Source of the DNA: Luscinia megarhynchos | Lineage: Eukaryota; Chordata; Aves; Passeriformes; Turdidae | NCBI GenBank assembly: GCA_034336665.1 | Contig: CM067572.1 | Location: 3,960,286 to 4,024,285, forward strand | Reading direction: 5' to 3' | Length of the DNA: 64,000 nt | Shown: piece after piece, positions 1 through 12,700 of the stretch | How the letters are laid out: each line of letters begins with the position of its first letter | Numbering within the stretch: position 1 is the stretch's first letter | Translations under genes and position numbers: made by a program | Notes under the pieces: generated by a model | The model's input: only the letters and a program-made list of their open reading frames with translations | Databases searched by the model: none | What the model was told of the DNA's origin: nothing

Positions 1-429
1 GTGGTTCAAAGAAAAAAAACACACATGCCAAGAAAGGGCCAAAAACTTTAGAGTGGCATCCCACCGCTGCGGCCATTGGGTGGACACTCCCCAGGGACAA
101 TTTGACTTGTCCCCGCATGCGGCTCCTTCCACCACTCAACACCCTCCTGGTTTGGCACATCTCCCACTCCGCTGCCTGCGCTGGTGCAGCTGGTGCTGGG
201 AGATCAGCCAGTGCTGGAGGATCAGCCAGCATTCACCAGAGCAAGACCCGACTGGTGGAGCTGGGACGGACCGCGGGTGGTTTTGGTTCGGGGTCAACGG
301 CAATCGCAGAGCGTGTCCTGGAGGTGAGCAGGGTGGTGGTGGAGGAGCCAGGGAGGATGGGGCAGGATGGGGGAGCCACAGGGATCCTTCCTCATCGCTG
401 GGGCGGCGTGGCGCCCCTCTGCCTGTCCC
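1..429 (-). other. SLC7A14: SLC7A14 3' UTR (partial)
   Basis: This is the sequence immediately downstream of the stop codon in gene sense. No AATAAA-type signal (tttatt on the plus strand) is visible here, so the UTR probably continues past the window edge. Short ORFs on the plus strand in this piece have no recognisable product. Confidence 0.6.
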
Positions 430-752
430 CTACTCGGGTGAGTAGTCCAACTCGTCGTTGGCGATCAGAGCATCCGCCGGCGGTTTGTGCCGGCCTTTGC
501 TTTTCGACCTGCCACTTGTCCGATGGCTTTCCTTGGCGCCCGCCATCTGCTGGTACGAGAAGCTCTTGTCCTCAGAAGGACCCCAGGCCGGGTAGCTCTC
601 ACCCTCAGGGGCGAAGGAGAAGCCATCATCCACGGAGAAGGGGTCGACGTCCACGTCGTAGCGCTGGTAGGTGCTCTGGTGCAGGGCCTCCTCCCGGGCG
701 CTGATCTCCAGCGTGCTATTCCACATCCCGTAGCCAAAGTAGATGAGCAGAC
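430..752 (-). CDS. SLC7A14: SLC7A14 coding exon 7 (residues 665-771, stop)
   Basis: The acceptor tgcccaccccag precedes GT CTG CTC ATC, completing the glycine of [12 protein letters not shown]. The exon encodes the last helix, the juxtamembrane [17 protein letters not shown] segment and the cytosolic tail with a basic patch ([10 protein letters not shown]) and the conserved terminus [13 protein letters not shown], then TAG at 432-430. The tail is more diverged from mammals than the core (VDVDPF for [14 protein letters not shown]), as expected for a flexible end. Confidence 0.95.
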
Positions 753-3700
753 CTGGGGTGGGCAAGAGAGAGAGGGTTGGACCCTGCTGAAAGTGGTTCT
801 CTTCTTTTCTTCTGCCTTCACTCAGAGTTAGGATTAAAACACGAAAGAGACAGATTTCTCGTTGAGACTTATTTGCTTATTAAATATTATCTAAAGTACA
901 GAGAGTTTTTTAATACTTTTAGCTATTAAGCTAAAAGAGAGAAAATGGAGGTGAATCTAGCTAGCTACAAGGTCTGTTAAAGTCTAACTATCCAATTAAG
1001 AGCTAACATCTCTATTTTGTTTTTGCTTTTGACCCAATAACCCAGTAACAGGTGTTTACCTGTGACCCACACTGCGGGATTTTCTATCCAACCAAAAACT
1101 ACTACCTAAAATAGTGAAGAAGAAAGAACAAGAAGGAAAAAAGAGACGATGCCCAAGAATGTCTATCTTGTCCTATACCTAGTACTATATTCTAGAACAC
1201 CAAATTCAAAACCTTTCACCATGTGAAATGACACAATTTTATTCTAAATACACACTGAGATTGTAACTCCATCAATCAAATTTGGAAGCCTTCTCCAAGG
1301 CCTCAAGTCAAAAACATTGTTCCCCTGGGGGTCGGTGTCAAAAAACACAGAAAGTTCAAAACTCCCAGGCTTCTGGGTTCCAACAGGACCCAAACTACCC
1401 AACAGTCCCATTAAACGTACCAGATGTCATCTTCCTGCTCAACTGCTTTCACTGGCAGCAGATATACCCAGAGATCTGACTTCCAGTGGATCATGGGATT
1501 AACCTACCCCAGACATCTGCACAGAGAAATCCAGACTCCACATGCTGTGTGCTAGCCATGGGGGACTGATGGGAGGTTAAATCAGGACCACACATCTCTG
1601 CCAGAAAAAACAATGGGATGCCCCATCCCTAACAGCCATGGATGGGGATGGGCTGGTGGAGCTCATCACACCTAATGCAGTGGTTTAATTAACTCGTTGC
1701 CATTGCTGGCTAGCTCAAGAGGTGTTAGTTGTACCCACAGGGCAAAGCGATTAATTACAGCAGATTAAATTGATGCTTTGGAGTAATCTTTATGTCTAGG
1801 TAGAAGGACTTTCCCTGGATTTGCAGCTTCATATATTGCCTTCAGGGAACAAAAAAGCACTTGGTATGTCTTCTCCAGCCCAAAAATTCAGATGGCAGCT
1901 GCCACCCAATGGTTCAGCTTGGAGGAGGTATGAAAGCTGCTTTATTTCTCTTTGGTTTGTAGAGCAAGTGGGTTAGAATGTAAAGTACTATGCTGGGCTC
2001 CTGGTTATGTGTCAGAAAGCCTAAATTTGGAAAAAAAAAAGGGTCCACAACAGAATCTGTGATTCCTAAGATGCCCCTACCCTGAAGTTAAGAACTTGCG
2101 TTAAAAGGAGGTAAAGTCTACAGATCTGACTTTCCCAGGGCTTCTGGAATTGGGCAGCTCTGGGCTTTGGAAAAGCAGCACTGAAAAACTGGTGTGGGCT
2201 GCTGAAGAGCTCAAGTGGGTGACAGCAATAAATCAGGCTGATTTCTGTACAAAACCTGCCTGCGAGGCAATTTCCAGAGCCCACCTACTTTGCATCAAAA
2301 AAGCCATCAAAATAGTCACCTTTGCATGGAGCCATTCTCTTCCATGAAACTGATGTTTTCTGGAGGTGTAATTTTCCATTTAGCTGTGGTTTGGGGGCTG
2401 GATAAAATGAGTTTCTAAAAACTTCAGGATGGCAAGGGGCAGGTGAGAAAGACTGGGTATGTCCCAGGCATCAGTCTGTACACTCTAATTAGGGAAGCTG
2501 TTATTACCAAGCCCATTCCAAAAGAGTGTCAGCAAAAAGTTAAAATAAATAAACCTGGGACTCACCCACAAAACACCAGACAGCAAATCGGATCCAGGTG
2601 ACTGTGGAGAGCTTCAGCATGAGATAGATGTTAACCAGCATGGCAAAGGCAGGGACGAAGGGCAGACATGGGGCCATGTAGGGCAGCTTCTTGGGGTTTT
2701 CTGGCTGCTGCAGGATCACAAACACCAGCACAGCGATGAGCAGGACCATCAGCACAACCAGGAGCACAGCCCACCAGCTCTGCTCAGAGATGTAGTCTGA
2801 GCCAAAAATGATGAAGGAGCAGAAGATGAACATCGAGGACAAAGAGCAGAAGCACACAGGTGGTGACCGTGTGGCCGGTGGCTGCCGTCGGGCGATCCAT
2901 TTTACCCGGCAGCCCCAGGTGGATCCGCATCGTGTAGTACCGGGGGCCGATCAGCTTCTTCAGCTTGATGAGATAGATGTTCTCAGACTCATCTGCCTCT
3001 ATCCCCGAGGTCATGTCGACGGTGCCGTAGTTGGGGTGATTCACGTTGTAGGCGGATTTATCGGATTTCCCGATCAGCATCTCGTTATCTCCTAGCGATG
3101 GCAGATTTTTCGCCCCGCACGTGTTGGTCGGTGGGCCGGAGAACTCCTCTCCTTCGCTCCCAGGGGAGCAAGCTTCCTTCTCACAGTCAGCCAGGATGCC
3201 CTCCTTCTTCTTGGTGTGCTCCTCGGAGAGGAATTTGACGAAGCCGTCGATGTCGCTCTCGGGCTGGTAGCGGAGGAGCAGGACGCAGACAGACACCAGC
3301 GTGTAGGCCAGCAGGGTGCCAATGGACATCATCTCAATCAGGTCCCTCAGGCTGACCAGCAAGGAGAGCAGAGCTGCCAGGAACCCGGACACGATGCAAG
3401 CCACAACTGGGGTTTCCGTGTAAGAACTGACGTGGGACAAAAACCTGGAGCGCAGAACAGGCACAGAAAGTTAAAATCACAGAGGTTCCCTGTTGCAATA
3501 ACCCTTCCCTGGTTGCAGGGGACAGTCTCAAGGATCCCTTCTGGTCTTGTGGCTTTTTGGAACTTTGATTCCAGGTGGGGATTGGCAAAGTTACTAAAGT
3601 TGAATCTGGAGTTAGATCTGGGTCTGACCAGCTCTTCAACGAGCACTTGGATAATTGCAAATAAGTACCCAGATTTTATCCATATAAACTGCTCTCCTTT

Positions 3701-6700
3701 GCAAGTAGCTCTTGAATTAAACACCCATCCTCACCTAATCAGAATCTCTAGTACCAGCACTAAATGAGAAACTGTAGGGTAGACTGCTCCTGATATTTCC
3801 CCCCCAGGATATTACTTGGGCTTGTTCTCCATTCTGCACCCACCATGTCTGTGTGTGCCCATTGCTCCCTGTAGTGACAGCACTGTCGGGGTGTGGGACC
3901 CCCAAACCCACCAGCACAATTTCCCCTCAGATCCCAAGAGGCCAAAAATAAATGCCAGCATGGGCATGACTGACCTGAAGAGCAGCCCATCACCAGCCAT
4001 GGCATAAATGACTCTGGGCATTGGGAAGAGGGAGCCCAGCAGGCTGACGGTGAGGCCGGCCACGGACCCGATGGCAACGATGAATTTGGCTGCATAGAAG
4101 CCGTGGACCACGAACATTTCCATCAGTGGGGACTCGGTGTCAATGGCATCGTAGGGCACCATCAGTGTGAGGATCATGCTCACCTGGGCAAGGAGAGACG
4201 AGCAGGACAGGGGTGTCAGCACCAGCACTGGGGGCTGCTGGGGATTCTCAGGATGGAGGGGATGTTAAAATGGTGGAGTTAGGTTTGTTTGCACTTTGCT
4301 GTAGAGGGGTTAATCCAGAAAACTGTGGGGTCTCTGCTACCCAAAAGCAAGAAGGGGATGCCTGAACCTTGTTTCCAGGGTGATGCAGGAATCAAGGGGA
4401 CTGGTGGGACTGGTGGGACTGGTGAGGCTGGTGGGACTGGCAGGGCTAGTAACACTCATTTTGGCTGCATTCCTGTGTGGGAGATAATGCTGGGGCAGAC
4501 TCCAGATCCAGGTTACATTGCTTGGAGCAACACTCTGGCCCTATTTCAGTCAAAGAATTTGTTTTCCTGAGGAGCCCACTCCCAGGCAGGAGAGGTACTA
4601 GGTGAGTTTCTTTGAAATGATAAGAACAGTGTTTTTTCTCCCTCATAACTAATTTTTGCTCGTTTGCAAGGAAAATCTCTGAGCACAGGCATGCTTTTAT
4701 TGGGGTGCAGTGCAGTGCAGTCTCACACAGCCATCCTGCCTATCCTTCCCCTCACTTGGATACTCTCCCATTTCTCCAGCAGAGGCAGTGCTGCTTTTCC
4801 CAGAAACACTGAGAAATGATGCTGCAATGCTGCTATTGCATTCTCCTTCTTCTTTGCTTCTCTCCTGGGTGCAAAAATAGCTGTGGACGGGGATGAGAAA
4901 AAAACTGCCTGCCACCACGTCCCTGCAGCTGGCAGAGGGGTCTTCTCAGGGGACAGGAGCCTGGGGACAAATGGAGAGGAGCCTTGGCAGGCACTGTGCA
5001 GGTGGCTAGAGGGGACTCACATGGTACAGATAGATATATATATGCCTACATACATATTCATCTACATTCACCTGTATAGGGACTACTTACAGACACATAA
5101 GCTGTCAGGCACGTGACAAGTGAGGCTGTGATGGCGTAGGGGATGGAGGTGTTGGGATTCTTCGCCTCTTCTCCCGTGGTAGCAATGATGTCAAAGCCAA
5201 TGAAGGCATAGAAACAGGTCGCAGCCCCCTTGAGCACCTGTGGGGAGGATCAAACATCTGGGTGCCAGGAGAGAGGCCGGCACCCAGCCAGGGAGAGGGA
5301 GCTGAGCAAAAACAGAGCAGCCCTGTTGTGCCTTGTCTGAGCTAAAGGGTGAGTGGCCACGGGTCAGTGGGTGTACATGTAGCTCTGGGGACTGACCGTG
5401 GAAGAATCCCTAACCCACCAATCAGACCTGGGGAAAAGATTTCAACCTGTGACCTGAGCCATTCGAGGCATCTGCAGCTCACCCCACAGTGCCTGGGAGA
5501 TCCTGCCAGTGACAGAGGAGACAATCAACCAACTTCAGGTTTGCTTTCACAATCCTCCACCCCAAATCCGTTTTTATTAGTAGGGATCTGGAACATGTTG
5601 ACACGTTCTGCCTTAGCAAGAAGTCTCATGTGGCAGCAAGATCCGCTTGCAGAGGAAGCAGGAGAGAGCAGCTGCTGTCAGATGTGAGCCGCTTCCCAAA
5701 CAAGCTCTGTTTTGCTTGGAAGCTGCAGACAGGTTAGGAGCACACATCAGAGCACTTGGATGAGGAATTATTTGTACTGTTTGGTTATTTTTTTTTTAAA
5801 TGTGGTTTTTTAAAATATACAATATTAACGAGGACATTTATAGGAAAGGAATGCTGGAGGAGGGCAAAGACTGCCTGGCTGTGAGTGAGCTGATCTGGAG
5901 CTGTGAAACCCTTGCATCTTGCTGGGTACCACCTGTCCTTCACAACTCTGTCATCTCAGCTGTCTAGTGATGCTGCACACAGTGAAACCCACCTCTTTCA
6001 GGCACTGTCTGTAATTACTTTTTTTTAGTATGCCCTATGCTCCTGAGGAATCTCACACTTGTGCTTGGTGGTGGATTTACTTTTACAAACAACTTGTGAG
6101 ACAATGAAAAGGATAAGATTACCCTACTGAGTTTTTTGTGGTTTTGGTACGCATCTATCTTTTAAAACTACTGTTTTTGTGTGCCAAGAGATATTTGGTG
6201 CATTGAATTGGAGCAAAACAGGTATTTTTATTTTCTCTTTTTCACTCCTGTTGTATGGTAAAACAATCCAAGCACAACTCAAAGGTAGATATGTCGTCTG
6301 TTCCCAAGTGAGCCTCAGTATTTTTCTCCTCACTGTTGTTCCCTAGCAAAGAGGCATTGATTTACTGGAGGAAGATGCAGGGACTCTATGGCAGTTTAGA
6401 ACACTTTCAATAATCAAGATTCTTAGTTTGCTTTACTTTCTTGCTTATTTTTCTGTACAAAACCCCAAAGGAGTTGAGCAGTGTAAATCTGAGAAATTAT
6501 CTTGGGTTTAGGCCAGCTGAGATATTTTCAGACTCTGTTCATCCTTGGATAAAAACCAGTGCAAGCAAGCTAAAAAAGCCAAATATGTCCAAACTCTCAG
6601 TAAGCTTTGAGGGAACATCCATAAAATAAGTACTGGCAGGTGGCATTATGAAGTGCTCAAAACAAATGCTTGAGAACATTGTTGTTGAAAACCAGCCAAC

Positions 6701-9700
6701 AAAAGTATCTCCCCGCTCCACAGAGGCTGAGCCAGCTCTCCCTGTCTCAGATAGCCACAGCATTTTGCTCCACTGCCTGGCAATTAGTGGCATTTCCTTG
6801 GGGATACTTCCATGTGGAGTTTGACTCTGCAGAAGGACATTTTGGAAAAGTTCTGGGCTTATGCTAAGAGGAGTTAGGAGATAAGGGCAAAGCATTGCTG
6901 TACTGTTGGGTTTGTTGGAAACAGCAGCTCTGGATCCAAGCCTGCTCTCCTGGGATTTGGAGGTCCCTGTCCAAAGCATAGGTGGATTTAGCAAGGCTGG
7001 GATCTGGAGGGTGCAGCAGAATTGGGGTGTGCACACCATAGCAAAGCTGAGTGTGTGGCAGCATTTTGGTGCTGTGTCCCCCTCTGTGCTCCCAGGACTT
7101 ACCCCTGGCCATCCGAACGGCAGGAATTGCCCCTCAGCCCAGTTGTCACTTTTGATGTAGAACAGACCAGCAATCATGATGAAGATCCAAACTGCCAAGT
7201 TAATGACATTGAGCACGTTGTTCAGTCCCACCGAGTTCTTCACCCCCATGGCCACAATGATGGTGACAATGACAGCAATGACCAGAGCAAGAAGGTCAGG
7301 GTACGACTCCTCTCCTTTCCCTAGGTGAGAGAAGAGTTGTGTTACTCTCCATGCACAGAATATCCAGGAATCCTGGGGGGAGTTTTAAACACTTTTCAGA
7401 CCTTGAAGTTTTGCAAAACTCTTTGGTCTCATTGCAAAAGTAGTCTCCAGAGGCCCATGCCCCCACTAGCTAAAGTTATTTAATTAAGGTGATAAATCTT
7501 GATGTCTCCAGACATAATTTGAATTTTTGGGAGAGGAGCAAACCAATGACTGTGCCCCAATTTGCATAACATGTATCTGCCAAGTACTCATTAAAAATCA
7601 ATCAGCCATGAAGTTTTCAAGACACAGGTGCAGGAGAGCTGGCTGGTTTCCTTACTGGTAGGATTCAGGGACTGTTGCTGGAACTGCTGGTGTGACCAGC
7701 CCCCGGTCCCCAGCAGTACAGCAGACACCAGCTTGTGCTCTCTCACAAAATTCTGTGTGTGCTCCAAGGGGACCAAGCAGAGTGTTTGCACTGGGTGAAG
7801 TGTTTTTGTGCTGCCCTTACCCTCTGACATTCGACTATTTCTGTGCATGTATTCTAAATGCCAGCAGATCCCAAAGGGGCTCAAGGTATCACTTATCCCA
7901 TCCCCTCCAATCCCGCCTGCGCGCCGGCAAAGCACCAGAGCCAGACAGACGGTAAATAATGAATGAAGCCTAATATCCATGTCTGACTCCTGACCAGCTT
8001 CCAATTACTCTCCAGGCCCTAATTAAGGGAGGCCCCTGTGCCCAGCGGGACGCACCCAGGCCGTTGAGCGTGCCCACGCTGCTGATCATCCAGCGGCTGA
8101 TGGTGTGGTTGGCCAGCGAGTCGAACATGCTGCTGAGGGCGCTGGCGCCCGCCGCCGTGCCGATCAGGTACTCCAGGATGAGGTTCCAGCCGATGAAAAA
8201 CGCCACAAACTCCCCCACGGTCACGTAGCTGTAGGTGTAGGCAGAGCCCGTGGTCTTGGGGACCCGCACGCCAAACTCAGCGTAGCAAACGCCTGTGGGG
8301 AAAAACGGGAAGCGGCGTAAGGAGAACGCGGTTGGGAAAGGGAAAAAGTAAAACTGCCTTGGTGCCGCCTTGCTGGAGGTGCTAGGAGGTGTCAGGACTG
8401 CAGTCAACATGGTGACCCTCCTTCCCCAGATTCTTGGCTTAAAAATCAGAAACATTTCCACTAAATTCAGGTTATGGTGAGTTTTTCTCTTTGAGAAGAC
8501 ACAGTTCAAACCAGCCAGACATTTACATGGGATCCTGGACCAGTGCTGCAAACCTCATCCCAGAGGAAGATGCCATAGGAGGGGTCACAGAAGGCTACTC
8601 CCTCTCCCTGCACCAAACTTCCAATCTCCAAACACTCATCCTGAATTATTGCTCTACAGATCCAGGCATGAGCACTGTCCTGATCATCCCTGCCCTTGTT
8701 CATACCCAGGCAAGAGGAGTTTGAAGACATCTTAGGTAGAGAACATAATTTATTTTAACACTTTAAAAATATTATATATAACTCTCCTAAAGAATATTTG
8801 CAAAACTAACTGTGCAGAAGAAGAAAAGAAAAGCAAAAAGAAGTGTTTAACTATAAATGTTTGGGAGGAGAATTCATCAGACTTCAATACTTTCTGAACT
8901 CCTTGTGTGCTTACTATGTCCGGATAATTTTTAATAAAAACCTGACCCTGACACGTTGATGTATTAAAACAACCATTAGCTTTTTTAAAAAAAGAATGGA
9001 TGTACTTAGTCTCAAATACCCCAAATATTATTCAGGACAAGTGCTGGAAGGGTCCTGCATGTTTAACGCTGATTAAGCCCCTGCCCCAAAGACCCCAATA
9101 AAGTTAATATGGGTGAATTGGTTAAGGCTGTTACTACCATTGAGTAAACATGTAGTAATTATTGAGCTTTCTATCAACTGATATTCTCCATTTAGAAGAT
9201 AATAATTGCTTCAAATTTGCAATCAGTTTAATATAGAGAGGGGAATGAATAATTTATAAAAATGTTATGAGGTGGCTGCTCTTAGTTTAAGTGCCGTTTT
9301 TACACTGTACAAACACAGAACTGTTGAATCACTTAAACTGAATTTGGTAGTGCTTCTTTTCTTGCTTTTGGAGGATTTTTATATTCCATTCACTACTTAG
9401 CTTGAATGTGAGTTGCTTTGCAATGGGACTCTTCAAAACTTGATTTCTGTAAAGCAGCCCAACAGGAGCCACAAGACACTTCCATCATCCATCCAGCCCT
9501 ACCGACAGTCATTATTCAAAGCTGATGAAAAATGCATGCACTTGGCAAAGGTACGGTGTTCACAGATAACTACAGGCCTGAATGATTTATGAAACTGGTG
9601 CTGTGATGGAGACAAGCATCTAGTTTCTCTCTTTGATGGCCTTAAAAAAAAATATATATATATATACTCTTTCTTGTAGGCAGCTCTCATTTTAACCAAC

Positions 9701-12700
9701 GACAAGATAATGATTGAAGAGGATGGTTATCGATGCACAACGATAATGCCAAAGCAAAGAAATGAATATGTATAAAATGCTGGAGTTTTTTTGATTATTC
9801 CTCTAGGATGCCAAAATAGAAGAGCAGTTTTTCACTATGGGTTGGTTACAGGTGTCAACATGTATTACACACAAACACGTATATATATAATATATAATAT
9901 ATACTATTGTCTGCTGCATTTACACTGTATTATTATTACTATTAACTTATTATTAGTATTAATTATATTAATATATATTATATACATATATATAATTATA
10001 TAATTATATAATTATATAATTATTTTTTTTTTTTTTTTTTTTTTTACAAAATAACTGCTCAATAAATCTGTATTACTCAGTTACTCCTTGGAAGCTCAAG
10101 CTATTCAACACCTTGTTCCCCTGAATCCAGAGGGATGCAGCTTTCCCAGTGCTGCAGCCCAGCTCTGGGACTGCAGAGAGAGGCTGGGTACATCTTCCCT
10201 GTCACAACTGTTTAATTTGGAGAGAGATTTATCTTCATTCCCCCCCAATCAAGAGTGTTTGCAATTTCTGAAGAAAACAAGACAATACAGTGTTTTTTTG
10301 AAAGAGCAAACATTCTACAGAGGAACATTTCTGTTCCTTGAATATCTGCTACACTTGTGCAATTGGTGTCATTACACTGGTGTAATTACACAGTTATTGG
10401 CATTGTTCAGCAGGACATAAACACAGCTGAGTGGTCCCATCCTCAGAACAGCCACTGGGCAGCACAACTGGTGGCATGGGGAACTGGTGCTTTTGGTGTG
10501 CTGGCATGGTGGTGGCCCTGATGTGGATGCTGACCCTGCCACTGATACTTGGCACAAGGCTACACAGGAACCATGAGACATCCCACAGGGCACTGCCATG
10601 ATGGTGTGATGCTTCAGGTGAAAAATAGCTTCTGAGAGGGGCCTTGCAGCTGCTCTGGAGGTAACTCCAAGTAATTCATGCTGCCACACAAGAAATCCAG
10701 AGTAACCATCTTTCATCAACCAAGAGCAGACAACTTATTGAGGAAAGTATATTATTTATCAAGCCACTGAGCCTGTTCTTTGCATTTTATGATTGCCATG
10801 TGCTATATATAAAAGGCAGCTCTTCAAAGAAAGCTCCCACAGAGCAAGGACTCCCACTCCCCAGCTCCACCCAGGCAACTGCAGGTGCAGCCCCTCAGCC
10901 CAGCCCTCATCCTGCAGCCAGGCAGAACCTGAGGCACCTGCTCAGCTCCCCCTGTTCCATCGTGCACCCCATCTGCTGCTGATCCTGTTCCAGTATCAGG
11001 TAAGAGTGTGGCACTGCTCCAAACAAGGTTATTGCTCTAGGAGAGAAGATCACTAAAGGGACAAAAATGACTGGTGGAAAAGGCTGTGGAGGGAGTAATG
11101 GGGCTGGGTGAGATGCAAACTGCTGATTTTTGCTAAGGAGGGGTCTTGGATAAAGAGGGGTGAAAGTGGGAAATTCTGGCAGTCACAGGTGATGGCAGGA
11201 GCCTGTGGGGCACTGGAAGATTTGTAGAGGGAAAATGGGCAAGCATTTCTACTTGAGAGTTGAATGCAAGGCCTTCTAGTGAGAGAATAAAAGAGATTGA
11301 TTGAATTTATCAGTTTAATCAATTTTAGTGTGTTTGTAAGTACTCTGATAGGGTATGTGTTGCTTAAAACTATGGAAGGCATAAATGGAATTTGTTGAGT
11401 AGATGAAATTGGAAAAGTCCCTTTCTGAAATGAGGCTTAATAATGCAAAGAGACTTTACAATGGCAGGGCTTCCCTATGGCTGTTTTGCAGGATGGTTTT
11501 GGTTTGTTTACTTTTTGTTTGGTTTTTTTTTTTAAATCCAAAACTTTTCTGGCCTCACTTTTGCAAGCAGTGGGGTTTGGCTAAGGGATCTGTGATGGAC
11601 AAAGCAATAGTTCCTTAAAATCTGTTCATGTACACTGCCCAAACAGGGCACATGCACACCAGGCATGACCACGATGGGTGAGCTGAAATCACATCCCCAA
11701 GGAGTCCAGCAGCCCATCCAGCTCCTGAATTCTTACTTGGTTTTAGTTGCCAAAAAAGTGTTGTTGTTACAAACAACAGCAGTGCTAACGATGAAGCGAG
11801 GAAGCAGCCAAGGAGACTATGAAAACACTTTCCCAGGGCTACAAAAGCAAGGGGAGATGAAAGCAGAGCAGGCTCCTGTGGGTGAAGGCGGGAGGAGCTC
11901 CTGCTGCGGGGCAAGGCTCATGTCTGGGGTGAAAAAACCCCTTTTGGAGGACAGAGTGTTTTTGTTAGCAGAGACCCACCCAAACTCCGTTTGCTCTTGG
12001 TTTGCATCACGGCCAACAAAACCTTTGCAGAGGAGAGAGAGCAGGCAGTGGGAAAGGAGAGACACAGATGCTATCTACTGCCTTGGATAAAAACAGGCAT
12101 TTTGGTTCATTTGTTGTGTTGGGAACTCAAATAAGCAGTGGATCTCATTGCAAGCTCTCAGCTCTTGCTGTGGGCTTTGGAGAGAGCCTGAGGCTCACCC
12201 CTGGGCTGTGCCAGGGCTGTGCCTCTGAGCTGCAGGGACATCAGGGGTTCAAACTCCCACTCACTTTGGTGGGATCTCCATGGAGCAACACTGCAAACTC
12301 CAGGAAAAAACCATGATGTGCTTCCACTTCTCATGTCAAAAATCCAGAGTTTTGAAAAGCTGATCTGGGTCACTTTGCTGTGTTGGCTCTTCCTGTCTTC
12401 TATCAAAGCCCTTTGCCATTTGCTCAGGTTTCCTTATCCAACCCCCAGACAAAAGCTGGATGCCAGACTGACACAGCATGCAAAGTCCTCTGAGCAGAGA
12501 GAGCAGGAACATCACATCATCGTGTTAGCCCTGATCTGGAAAGGACAAATGCCAGCAGTACTGGCTTCATGTAGAAACTGCAGCTCGAGCCATATGCTCA
12601 GCTGGGTTCCTACGGAGGAGATAGAAATGATGTATTTTAGTGAAAACACAGTGAATTCTCTTTCCCTGCATGTTTGTTTGTATTGTTTTTTTGGTTTTTT

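Noticed and set aside
2540..3464. Explaining the exon 6 frame change by an extra small intron
   Set aside because: The two frames join within one base, with no room for an intron and no GT-AG pair. The exon length exceeds expectation by exactly one.
10023..10045. T tract as the tail of a processed pseudogene on the minus strand
   Set aside because: The adjacent sequence shows no recognisable gene-derived body; a compound AT microsatellite explains it better.
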